The notes under the pieces were generated by a model, which ran no database searches, had not been told where the DNA came from, and saw only the letters and a program-made list of their open reading frames with translations. Position numbers and translations under genes: made by a program. Shown here piece by piece: positions 24,757 to 33,323 of a DNA stretch of 64,000 nucleotides. This stretch comes from Blautia pseudococcoides (GTDB taxonomy: Bacteria; Bacillota; Clostridia; Lachnospirales; Lachnospiraceae), in the NCBI RefSeq assembly GCF_001689125.2, contig NZ_CP015405.2, positions 3,533,501 through 3,597,500 on the forward strand. Reading direction: 5' to 3'. The first letter of the stretch is position 1. The number at the start of each line of letters is the position of its first letter.

Positions 24757-27057
24757 TCAGCCAAACATGTAGGAGGCCGTTTTTCCGCGGTAATCCAACC
24801 TTCCCTTTTTCAGCGTGCCGTCCTTCCTGTAAAAGCGGATGCCAAAAGTCCCTGGATAGTTATAGCTGCCCTGCACTTTGTCCAGAAATAAGGTCTTTGT
24901 CTCATCATCGTACTGCATGGAAATGGCTGCATACTGACCTTCCCGGTACCGGTAGTCCATACCGTTATCCATATAATATAAGAAACGGCCATCTGCACCC
25001 TCGTAAACCTCAATGGTGTCGGCAATGCCTTTTTTGCCGCATTTGCTGTCCACGGGAATTATGGAGCCAGCCCGGATAAAAACAGGCTGCCAGGTCACAG
25101 GGGCTTCCACCTCATAAGTCCTGCCTCCTGCATATAATTCCTTTTTCTTCTGGTGATACCACTGTGCACCCGCCGGGAGATATACTTCCCAGCTCTGCGG
25201 ACCCTTCAGCTTCTCATTTTCAGGACCGTATTCCATGGCTTTTGTCACGGGGCAGACCAGATAGGCAGGGCCGTACATAAACTCTCCCGCCATATTCTTT
25301 ACCTGCGGATCACAGGCAAAGTCAAACATCAGGCTTCGGAACATGGTATAGGAATCTTCTTCAACCATATGGGCCAGGGAATAGGAATAGGGAAGCATCT
25401 TATACCGGAAACGGATGTAGGATACTATGGTGTCATAATATTTCTCCCCGGGCTCCCCCAAATTCCATGGCTCCCTCGGTGTATCTGTTCCGTGGGAGCG
25501 CATGACAGGAAGGAAGGTTCCCATCTGCAGCCATCTGGTATATAATTCCCTGTATCCCAGATCCTGTACACCTTTTTCAAAAAGCCCCTGCCAGAACCAG
25601 GGAGCCTCCCCCTCACGCACATTGCTGAAGCGGCGGAATCCCTGGGTGGAGCCAGCAAAAAAGGCGCCGATATCCAGTGTCCAGTAAGGGATGCCTGACA
25701 TACACATGGAAAGCCCTTCGGCGATCTGCCTGCGGAAAACATCCCAGGTGGCCATAATATCCCCTGACCAGAGAACCGTTCCGTATTTTTGAATGGAAAG
25801 GGAACCGGAACGGGTCAGGTTTACTACTCTTTTCTCCCTGCACGCTGCCGTCTGATGTTCATAAATACCTTTGGCGTGAGCCAGTGCAAAGTTATTTGCC
25901 CTCCTTGCATCGAAATATTTTGTCAGCTCACTTTTTGCCAGCTCATACCGCTGCTCATCCTCTCTTTTCTCCAGCCCATTCCAATCCGGTGTGAAGGGTT
26001 CTGTGGAGTCACACCACCAGGCATCCGTCCCCCCTGAAAACAATTCCTGTTCACACTGGCGCCAGTACAGATCCCTGGCTTCCGGGTCAAAGGCATCATA
26101 GGTGGAAAGGTTTGCTAAAAGCTTTCCGGCCTCCAGCATTTCCCGGTTATTTTCGCATCCCCGGTTCATATTCGGCCATATAGATACCATGAATGCCGTG
26201 TCATCTCCGTGGAGCCGCTCCGTCATGGATGAAAGATCCGGAAAACGGTTTTTATCCATGATCTTGTTTCCCCATTTGCCATCCTCCCAGGATTTCCAGT
26301 CAAGCACCAGGCAGGACAGGGGAATTTGCCTGTCTTTAAATTCCTTCCAGGTATCCAGAATATCTTCCTGGGATACATACCGCTCTTTTGACTGTATGTA
26401 CCCAAATGCCCAGCGCGGGAGCATGACAGCTTTCCCTGTCAGGCAGCGGATCCCCTCAACCAGTCTGTCAAAGCCTTCCCCGGCGATCACATAATAATTA
26501 ATCTGATCCGCAGCATCGAAGTCCAGACGGATCTCATTTTGGGCTTCCTCGTAAGTCATCAGACAGTCCGCGTCAAAAACAACCGCATATCCGGCGGAGG
26601 ACAGAAACACCGGCATGGGGATCTGCATGTTATTCTGATAGAGGTACTCTTTCGTGTTTCTGTAGTTGTAAGTCCCTTTCTCATGCTGTCCCAGTCCGTA
26701 GATGGCTTCCTCCCCGCTTATCTTAAATTTAAGCGTACAGGAATAGGAATCCCCAGTCTTCACTGTGGCTGCATTCTCCACAAAGGAGCGCTCTCCGTCA
26801 ATGGTCTTTTTTGTGACGATCCTGGCTTTTCCGCCCTCGATCATGAACCTGCAGATCTCCCGTGGAGTAAATTCATATTCTGTCTGTACAAGAAACTGTG
26901 TCTTATGGTTTTCAAAAATAACAGCTTCTTTTTCCATTCCCGGGGTGCACACAACCGTGTCATAGGTCCCAGGTTCTGTTATGGTCATTCCCGGTTCTCT
27001 CACCAGCCCATCGGGAGTACACACCACACGGGTAATAAATCCTGTCTTTTTAATCAT
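24757..27057 (-). CDS. GH31 glycosidase, alpha-xylosidase/alpha-glucosidase type
   Basis: A 766-residue cytoplasmic family 31 glycoside hydrolase. The nucleophile Asp is in DAWWCDSTEPFTPDW (about residue 345), and the acid/base Asp is in VLWSGDIMATWD (about residue 427). The N-terminal beta-sandwich, the YGLGQHEKGTYNYRN segment and the C-terminal beta domains are all present. WCDSTEP is common among alpha-xylosidases and related enzymes, but alpha-glucosidase or alpha-galactosidase activity cannot be excluded. The start ATG 27057 follows GGTGGAGG and overlaps the GH42 stop by 4 bases (ATGA), implying coupled translation. It is the last gene of the import/hydrolase operon. Confidence 0.88.
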   Translation of the reverse strand: MIKKTGFITRVVCTPDGLVREPGMTITEPGTYDTVVCTPGMEKEAVIFENHKTQFLVQTEYEFTPREICRFMIEGGKARIVTKKTIDGERSFVENAATVKTGDSYSCTLKFKISGEEAIYGLGQHEKGTYNYRNTKEYLYQNNMQIPMPVFLSSAGYAVVFDADCLMTYEEAQNEIRLDFDAADQINYYVIAGEGFDRLVEGIRCLTGKAVMLPRWAFGYIQSKERYVSQEDILDTWKEFKDRQIPLSCLVLDWKSWEDGKWGNKIMDKNRFPDLSSMTERLHGDDTAFMVSIWPNMNRGCENNREMLEAGKLLANLSTYDAFDPEARDLYWRQCEQELFSGGTDAWWCDSTEPFTPDWNGLEKREDEQRYELAKSELTKYFDARRANNFALAHAKGIYEHQTAACREKRVVNLTRSGSLSIQKYGTVLWSGDIMATWDVFRRQIAEGLSMCMSGIPYWTLDIGAFFAGSTQGFRRFSNVREGEAPWFWQGLFEKGVQDLGYRELYTRWLQMGTFLPVMRSHGTDTPREPWNLGEPGEKYYDTIVSYIRFRYKMLPYSYSLAHMVEEDSYTMFRSLMFDFACDPQVKNMAGEFMYGPAYLVCPVTKAMEYGPENEKLKGPQSWEVYLPAGAQWYHQKKKELYAGGRTYEVEAPVTWQPVFIRAGSIIPVDSKCGKKGIADTIEVYEGADGRFLYYMDNGMDYRYREGQYAAISMQYDDETKTLFLDKVQGSYNYPGTFGIRFYRKDGTLKKGRLDYRGKTASYMFG

Positions 27058-29078
27058 CTCTGCCTCCACCTTTTTACCAGTACAAATCCGTTTCTCTCCA
27101 TTGGTATGTCATTTTCATACACACACCCTTTCAGATAATCGTATACGGGAACCTCTGTCTTTACCACAGTATCCCCGGCTGTAAAATTAAAGATATAATA
27201 ATAGTCATGGCCGTCCAGCACCCTGTGCACCACTTCCACATTCTTTTCTGCCCTCACCGGACTGGGGGCCATTCCTGCTTCCCTGCACAGGCCTGCCAAA
27301 AGTTCACCCATAGCCCTCTCACCCAGATCGGTCCCCAGATAACAGGCTTTTCCTTTTCCAAAGGAATTTTTGCTGACGATCATAGCGCCCTTTTTGTAGT
27401 CACTGGTATAGGTTCCCAGAGCCTCCGCCGTTCCCCCGAGCAGGTCACACCACATACCGTCCCCGCTGTCCGTCTCCGTATCCTTTAAGGTCAGATGTAC
27501 CTGATTTTGGTTGCCCGCAAAGATTGGTTCCACCTCCTCCACAGACACACCAAACACATCTGTGAGGCCTGCCGGAAGTGTTTCCGTATATCCCACATTG
27601 TCTTTGTTTTTTACAGATGTCAGGAATGTGGCAAGCAAAATGCCTCCATTTTCCACATATCTGCGCAGCTTCATCTGAAACGCCCCGGACGTGATAAACG
27701 CTGCTGGGAGCACCAACAGTTTATACTTGGAAAAATCAGCGTCATAGCTGATAACATCCGAATTATATCCCCGCTCCGCCAAGATCCGGTACATCCTTCC
27801 CGCGTAGTCCAGATATTGAAAGTCCGGATCATTGACCGGCTTAATGCGCAGTGCCCAGTGGGAATCATAATCCACACAGACCGCAGCCTGGTTGGAAAAT
27901 TCCGCTCTCTCCACAGGGGCAAGCTGTGTAAGTAATTTTGCTGTGTCCTGCATTTCATAATATCTGCGTCTTGGAACACCATCCATATCCACAATGGCGT
28001 AATTGAGCTGTTCCGCTCCAAACGGAAATGTTCTGAACTGAAAATGCAGCATCATGTCGGCTCCGTGGGCAAAAGACTGGATGACCGCCTGTTTCAGTGC
28101 TCCCGGATTGGGCTGAACACGCCCGGAACCTCCGAACCGATGGCCGCCGCCCGACATAAATTCCATAACCCAGAAGGGCTTCCCCGCCTTTACTCCCCTG
28201 GCAAATGCATAAGGGAACGAATCTACCGCCGCGTCCCTTAGGCCCGGATAATAGTCAAATCCGTAGCAGTCCAGATTTTTCGTGCTCTCATAATAGTCAA
28301 TACTGTTGGTGGCAAGTCCGGTTCCGTTGGTTGTTACCGGATAGTCTGTATATCTGTGCAGGATATCTGCCTGGATATTCTGGTATTCAATCTGGGACCG
28401 GCTGCTGAAGCGCTCAAATTCAAGCCTTAAAGTGGGATTTTCAAAGTATACCGGCATATCCTGCCAAGCGCTGACCTCTATTGTATTTACCGGCGGCTTT
28501 ATCTGGTCAAAATCCTCATAATCCTGTCCCCAGAAGATATTGCCGCTGCGCCTGTTATATTCACGGATCGTCTTAAATTTATTTTCCATCCACCTGGAGA
28601 ACTTTTTCCGGCACACCGGACAATGGCACCTGCCGGAAGCCTCCTGAGCCGGCTCATTGTCAATCTGGAATCCTGAAACGTACGGACTTTTCCCAAAACG
28701 CTTTGCTATCTCCTCTGTGATCTTTGCAGAGTACTCCCGGTACACCGGATTATTGTAACAGTAGAAACGGCGGCCGCCAAAAGGCCGTTTTTTTCCTCTG
28801 TTATCCACATACAGCATCTCCGGATGCCGGTGAACCAGCCATGCCGGAGGGCAGGCGGTAGGCGTGCAGATGATACTGCGGATCCCTGCTTTTCCGAGAC
28901 GCTCCACCGACTCCTCCAGCCACTCAAAATCATATTTGCCTTCCTCCGGCTCCATTCTGCACCAGGCAAACTCTCCCATGCGCACTGTATTGATGCCGGA
29001 TGCTGTCAAAAGCTCCATATCATGGTCCAGTTCCCCGTCGCTCTTATGCTCCGGGTAATATGCCACTCCATACTGCAT
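27054..29078 (-). CDS. Beta-galactosidase, GH42
   Basis: A 674-residue cytoplasmic family 42 enzyme. It starts MQYGVAYYPEHKSDGE, has the acid/base Glu in GFQIDNEPAQE (about residue 142), and the nucleophile Glu in PFWVMEFMSGGG (about residue 307). A trimerisation domain (from about residue 390) and a C-terminal beta domain follow, giving the normal GH42 length. A Cys cluster CHCPVCRKKF near residue 152 matches the zinc site of some members. GH42 enzymes remove beta-galactose from plant or prebiotic oligosaccharides. It lies between the fucosidase and the GH31 gene in one operon. Confidence 0.92.
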   Translation of the reverse strand: MQYGVAYYPEHKSDGELDHDMELLTASGINTVRMGEFAWCRMEPEEGKYDFEWLEESVERLGKAGIRSIICTPTACPPAWLVHRHPEMLYVDNRGKKRPFGGRRFYCYNNPVYREYSAKITEEIAKRFGKSPYVSGFQIDNEPAQEASGRCHCPVCRKKFSRWMENKFKTIREYNRRSGNIFWGQDYEDFDQIKPPVNTIEVSAWQDMPVYFENPTLRLEFERFSSRSQIEYQNIQADILHRYTDYPVTTNGTGLATNSIDYYESTKNLDCYGFDYYPGLRDAAVDSFPYAFARGVKAGKPFWVMEFMSGGGHRFGGSGRVQPNPGALKQAVIQSFAHGADMMLHFQFRTFPFGAEQLNYAIVDMDGVPRRRYYEMQDTAKLLTQLAPVERAEFSNQAAVCVDYDSHWALRIKPVNDPDFQYLDYAGRMYRILAERGYNSDVISYDADFSKYKLLVLPAAFITSGAFQMKLRRYVENGGILLATFLTSVKNKDNVGYTETLPAGLTDVFGVSVEEVEPIFAGNQNQVHLTLKDTETDSGDGMWCDLLGGTAEALGTYTSDYKKGAMIVSKNSFGKGKACYLGTDLGERAMGELLAGLCREAGMAPSPVRAEKNVEVVHRVLDGHDYYYIFNFTAGDTVVKTEVPVYDYLKGCVYENDIPMERNGFVLVKRWRQR

Positions 29079-29098
29079 GATTCTTCCTCCTGCTCTCT

Positions 29099-30442
29099 TT
29101 ATTTTCCGGTGAAATGTATCTCCGAATTTTCTTTTCTCTCCACTTCTCTATCCAGGGTCAGCACGACAATGGTGTCTGTCTCCGGATTTTTTACGCTGCT
29201 TAAATCCAGAAAAAATGCCTTCTCCTTCTGCTCAAAAGGCACCTTCTCCCCGTGGAACAGGGCCGCCTTCTCAATTTTATACCCCTCGAACATGATCCGG
29301 CTTTTGCTGCACGCTGCGGTATCCAGTACATGAAGATATATTTTATTCCCTTTTGATGTAGTGCCGTAAACCCCGTCCAGCGGCTCAATAGGCCCGCCTC
29401 TGGTTCCATAGACGGCCTCCCCGAACTTTGCAAGCCATGCGCCGATCTCCCGCATACGGTTTTTCACTTCATCAGAAAGCTTTCCGTTTCTGTCAGGCCC
29501 TACATTCAAAAGCCAGTTGCCGTCACGGCAGATAACATCCACCAGCATTTTTATCAGCCTTTCAAAACTGGAAACCGGATCATCTGCCATCCAGCCCCAG
29601 GAACAGCCGCTGCATACGCACATATTTTTTTCCCAGGGCACGGGCAGGATCTTTCCGGTGATCTCATGAGACCCCTCATCGCAGTAAAAATCACCTTCAT
29701 AACCGGAACGGGGATTTAACAGTGTTTTGGGATTATATCTGCGCACCAGTTTGTTGAGTTTTACCGGCTCCCAGAACCAGGCGCTGGAAGTGTCACTTCC
29801 CTTATGAGCCAGCCAGCCTCCGTCGTACCACATAATGTCCACAGGGCCATATTTGCTGCACAGTTCTTCCACCTGCCCGTAGCACTGTTCTTTCATAAGC
29901 TGTGCATTCTCTGGCAGTCCTTCCGGGTCAAAATATCCGGGGAACCTCCAGTCCATAGGGGAATAATAAAGCCCCACCTTCAGGCCTGCCGCCCTTGCCG
30001 CCTCTGTATACTCTTTTACAAAGTCTCTTTTTGCCCCTCTCTCATAGGAAGTAAACCCTTCATAACTTGCAGGACTGTCCCAAAGGGCAAACCCATCGTG
30101 GTGCCTGGTAACCATCACCATATATTTCGCGCCGAAATCCTTTGCCAAATCTGTCCACTCGGTCATGGAAAAATCCCTGGGAATGAACGCATCCGCCAGT
30201 GCCTCATACTCTTCTTTTGGTATCTGCTCATTAAAGCGCGCCCATTCTCCTCTTCCCAGAATGGAATACAGACCCCAATGCACAAACATGCCCACCTTGG
30301 CATCTCTCCACCACTGCAGATCCTCCGGCGCAAGCTTCAGCTCCGGGCATTTGACACCTCCCAGGCTTTTCAGGTTGATGCTGCTTTTCAGCATGGATTT
30401 CAGTTCTGCTCCCGTCATCTCTCTTGGTAATTTATCTGCCAC
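29099..30442 (-). CDS. Alpha-L-fucosidase, GH29
   Basis: A 447-residue family 29 glycoside hydrolase, retaining. The family signatures are VGMFVHWGLYSILGRGEW (about residue 50), MVTRHHDGFALWDSP (about residue 108) and the nucleophile Asp in VDIMWYDGGW (about residue 201). There is no signal peptide, so fucosylated oligosaccharides are cleaved in the cytoplasm. RBS AGGAGAGAA is close to ATG 30442. Genes on both sides are glycosidases with gaps of 20-25 bases. Fucose release without fucose isomerase/kinase/aldolase genes nearby means either that catabolism is encoded elsewhere or that the COG2407 isomerase operon handles it. Confidence 0.92.
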   Translation of the reverse strand: MADKLPREMTGAELKSMLKSSINLKSLGGVKCPELKLAPEDLQWWRDAKVGMFVHWGLYSILGRGEWARFNEQIPKEEYEALADAFIPRDFSMTEWTDLAKDFGAKYMVMVTRHHDGFALWDSPASYEGFTSYERGAKRDFVKEYTEAARAAGLKVGLYYSPMDWRFPGYFDPEGLPENAQLMKEQCYGQVEELCSKYGPVDIMWYDGGWLAHKGSDTSSAWFWEPVKLNKLVRRYNPKTLLNPRSGYEGDFYCDEGSHEITGKILPVPWEKNMCVCSGCSWGWMADDPVSSFERLIKMLVDVICRDGNWLLNVGPDRNGKLSDEVKNRMREIGAWLAKFGEAVYGTRGGPIEPLDGVYGTTSKGNKIYLHVLDTAACSKSRIMFEGYKIEKAALFHGEKVPFEQKEKAFFLDLSSVKNPETDTIVVLTLDREVERKENSEIHFTGK

Positions 30443-30467
30443 TTAAAATTCTCTCCTTTTGCGTTTT

Positions 30468-33185
30468 CTATTCCTCATATAGCCAGTCCAGGGTTTCCAG
30501 TCCCTCTCCGGCCAAATTTGCATTTCTCGGCTTCATCACTGTATCTGCAGCTACCACGCCGGCTATCAAAAAAGCCCCTGTACCAAAATAAATGTCATGG
30601 GTTCCCTTCTCATAGCGGTAGGCATGTATATTGATCGGTGGGCACGCCTCCGCCTTTATGGCATTTGCATAGACCACAGTCAGGCCTCCCCTGTCATCTG
30701 CATGGGTGTTGGTCTCCAGGTCCGGAAGCTGCAGCCACTCCACGCCCTTTGCGTTCATATACCCTGCCAGCACATAAGAATCCTGGGGCAGTGCAAGCTT
30801 CACCGTAACGCCCTCCTCAATGGCTGCTCCCAGTCCCATGCGCACACCTGTAAGATTGGCAAGCTCCGGCGCCAGATTGATGATCTTGCAGGAACAGTCA
30901 GAAAATACGCTCTCTCCCTTTTTTAACCCATAATTCTCACAGCTTCCGGATCCCAAAAGCGTATAAGGCGCTGGTTTCAGAGGTTCGGCAGTGACTTCCC
31001 TGGCATGGTCTGTGGGCAGGATCCCCTGCCGCAGCTCCGCCAGATGTGCTCTGAAATGTTCCAATTCCTTCCGGTATTCCGGCAGGCAGGCTGTCCAGTG
31101 TCCGTAGGTCTCTCCATTTGGAAACGGGATTTTTCTCTGGGGCGTCTGCATACTGTTGGCATAGAAATAGGTCTCTTCCGTCAGTGCCGCCAGCTTTTTG
31201 TACTCCTCCAGGGACTCTGCCATTTTCTGTTCTGCTTTTTCAAGAAGCTTTATATCTCCCCTGCATTTTTCATCCATAGTATACTTATAACGCAGGATTT
31301 CCATAGCCGCCTCGATCTTTTTGCAGTAGGAAATGGTCATGCTGTAGACAGCCCGGGCATCTGTATAAAGGCGGTTAAGATCCTCCCGGTCCTCCCCTTG
31401 GGCCGTTACCACCTCCTCGCACAGATCAAGCGCTTTCTCTGCATGGGCCATGACCTCTTCCACACAGTCATAAGGCGTTTCACCAAGATGCGGTTCTTTG
31501 TTTAACTCTTTTATCATATAGTCATCCGGCTGCTCCCCTTTTCTTGCCACAGATCCCCATAGTTCCCGGTTGGGCCGGAATCTTGTCACATTGGTAAACT
31601 GGCTCATGCTCATGCCCAGGCTGAGTGTCTGGCGGTTTCCCTCCGTAATGCCCACACGGCCCAGAAGCTTTGGCGCACACTGGGCGGCATTTTCCTGTGC
31701 TGCCAGAAGTTTTATTGCCATTTCCCGTGAGATCTTGTAATGCCGTGCAAAAACATTTTCCCAGTGTTCCCTCTCCGTGTTCTCCTCCCTGTCCGGATTC
31801 CATGCATACCTGAACCATGCGGCAAACCAGATATGATCACGGTCCATCTGCAAAAGGCGAGGTGAAACTTTATCCGGTGTGTACGGCCAGTCCCAGTAAA
31901 ACAGCGGGTAAAGATGAAGTCCGTTGCAGCCATAGCGGTTCTGCCCTGCCTGTACGCATTTCTGGATATAGAGAGGTGCATTGAACTGGAATGGCTCTAA
32001 ATCCGCCAGAATATGAATATTCATAATATGGGTGGTTCCGAGACCGGAAAGGGACTGATGGATCTTCTGCCAGTTCCCTTTCGGATAATAGGTGGTAAGG
32101 CTTTCCCCGTTATATTTCCACATGGTGTACAGATTGGTATATTTTTTCTTGGCCTCCTCCATGGCCCCAATAGGGTCACAATCATGACCTCTCAGGATAA
32201 TGGGCGGTTCCTCCGCAAGCCCCGCTTCTCTTACCCCGTCTTTTACGCCCGGGATAATGGTGTCGATAAACCAGTCCGTCTTATTCTGTGTGCCCCTAAG
32301 CGCTTCTCCCAGGCAGACCATAAGGCCGATATGAGGAAAGGATTTGATGAACTCCCGGATGGATTGTCTTGTGTAATCCGCCACCAGGGGACTGATGTTG
32401 GTCTGAAGCAGTTCCAACCCGTGAGCACGGGCAAACGGAAGCGGAATGTGGATATTGTAAAACTTCAGTACCACCCAGATCCCTCTTCTGTCACATTCCT
32501 TTGTGAGCCAGCCGAAAAGCTCTCTGTTCTGCTGAAATTCCTCCTCTGTCACTTCCAATGCCTCCGGATAGTCCGGCACCTTTACAAGAGAGGAAAACGG
32601 ATGTCCGCTCCAGATATAGAGGACATTACACCGCATATCCAGCAGCATATCCATGAATTTCGTCCACATTTCCCTGTCATAAAACCAGGGAAAACGCCCC
32701 GGTGTGATGGGATATTCATAGGTCAGGCGGGGAGCCTCCACTTTTGTCTTCTGAAGGCCAACGGCCGGACCGCGCAGTTTGAATACCGGCGCATCTCCAA
32801 AGGTGATCTCTGCCGGCATCTCCCCCATCCGTTCCACTCTCTCCTTCAGTTCCATACAGCCGTACATGGCTCCCGTCTCACTTCCTCCGCTGATGACCGT
32901 AAGCCGTGCAGGGCAGGACTCTATGTAAAATCCTTCCTCCTCCGGCTCCTTTGTATGAAAGACCAGAATCTCATTTTCCTCCAGCCATTGAAGAAATCTA
33001 TCCTGCTTCTGGACCCCTGCATAAAGCTTTTTACCGGGTATATTCCGGTAATCCTCAAAATTTTCAGGCATTTTCTCCTCTGCCACCGCATATCCTGCAT
33101 GTTGGAGTGCTTCTGTGATCCTCTGGATTCCCAGTTCTATTCTGACGCTGCAAGTCTCATTTTTGATTATTGTAATCTGTTCCAT
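30468..33185 (-). CDS. Large TIM-barrel glycoside hydrolase, GH67/GH115/GH20-like, family not certain
   Basis: A 905-residue cytoplasmic protein. The N-terminal 130 residues resemble the small alpha/beta domain seen before GH67, GH115 and GH20 barrels (YGCMELKERVERMG...GDAPVFKLRG). A TIM barrel follows from about residue 150 (WTKFMDMLLDMRCNVLYIW, GLMVCLGEALRG, NIHILADLEPFQF). The C-terminal third is helical and long, with a final beta region. GLMVCLGEA and LRGHDCD hold candidate acidic residues. Alpha-glucuronidase-type activity is a reasonable guess, but the closest family cannot be named from sequence alone. Start ATG 33185 has GGGAGG 5 bases upstream. It is the first hydrolase after the binding protein, behind an attenuator-like hairpin. 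Confidence 0.7.
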   Translation of the reverse strand: MEQITIIKNETCSVRIELGIQRITEALQHAGYAVAEEKMPENFEDYRNIPGKKLYAGVQKQDRFLQWLEENEILVFHTKEPEEEGFYIESCPARLTVISGGSETGAMYGCMELKERVERMGEMPAEITFGDAPVFKLRGPAVGLQKTKVEAPRLTYEYPITPGRFPWFYDREMWTKFMDMLLDMRCNVLYIWSGHPFSSLVKVPDYPEALEVTEEEFQQNRELFGWLTKECDRRGIWVVLKFYNIHIPLPFARAHGLELLQTNISPLVADYTRQSIREFIKSFPHIGLMVCLGEALRGTQNKTDWFIDTIIPGVKDGVREAGLAEEPPIILRGHDCDPIGAMEEAKKKYTNLYTMWKYNGESLTTYYPKGNWQKIHQSLSGLGTTHIMNIHILADLEPFQFNAPLYIQKCVQAGQNRYGCNGLHLYPLFYWDWPYTPDKVSPRLLQMDRDHIWFAAWFRYAWNPDREENTEREHWENVFARHYKISREMAIKLLAAQENAAQCAPKLLGRVGITEGNRQTLSLGMSMSQFTNVTRFRPNRELWGSVARKGEQPDDYMIKELNKEPHLGETPYDCVEEVMAHAEKALDLCEEVVTAQGEDREDLNRLYTDARAVYSMTISYCKKIEAAMEILRYKYTMDEKCRGDIKLLEKAEQKMAESLEEYKKLAALTEETYFYANSMQTPQRKIPFPNGETYGHWTACLPEYRKELEHFRAHLAELRQGILPTDHAREVTAEPLKPAPYTLLGSGSCENYGLKKGESVFSDCSCKIINLAPELANLTGVRMGLGAAIEEGVTVKLALPQDSYVLAGYMNAKGVEWLQLPDLETNTHADDRGGLTVVYANAIKAEACPPINIHAYRYEKGTHDIYFGTGAFLIAGVVAADTVMKPRNANLAGEGLETLDWLYEE

Positions 33186-33202
33186 TATTCCTCCCATTCT
33201 GT

Positions 33203-33254
33203 AAAAACAGCCCCCTCAGTACCAAATACCTGATATATTTTTGTACTGAAGAGG
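33203..33254 (-). terminator. Intercistronic terminator/attenuator after binding-protein gene
   Basis: On the minus strand CCTCTTCAGTAC (33254-33243) pairs with GTACTGAGGGGG (33222-33211), followed by CTGTTTTTAC. It lies 70 bases after the binding-protein stop and ahead of four hydrolase genes, so it should lower their expression relative to transport genes. Confidence 0.7.
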
Positions 33255-33277
33255 CTTTTCTCTGCTGCCGCAGTTAA

Positions 33278-33312
33278 ACAATAGAAAGCACGCCTTGCGA
33301 ACTTTCTATTGT
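33278..33312 (-). promoter_or_regulatory. Perfect 11-bp stem-loop after binding-protein gene
   Basis: ACAATAGAAAG (33278-33288) and CTTTCTATTGT (33302-33312) form a perfect hairpin just after the binding-protein stop codon and before the terminator-like hairpin. No T-run follows, so it is more likely an mRNA 3' stabiliser, common after highly expressed binding-protein genes. Confidence 0.6.
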
Positions 33313-33323
33313 CATGAATCTTC

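Noticed and set aside
32013..33233. 406-residue plus-strand open frame
   Set aside because: It lies antisense to the large glycosidase, which has strong domain signals, RBS and operon context. The antisense frame has unlikely composition (Cys, His, Arg-rich) and no RBS.
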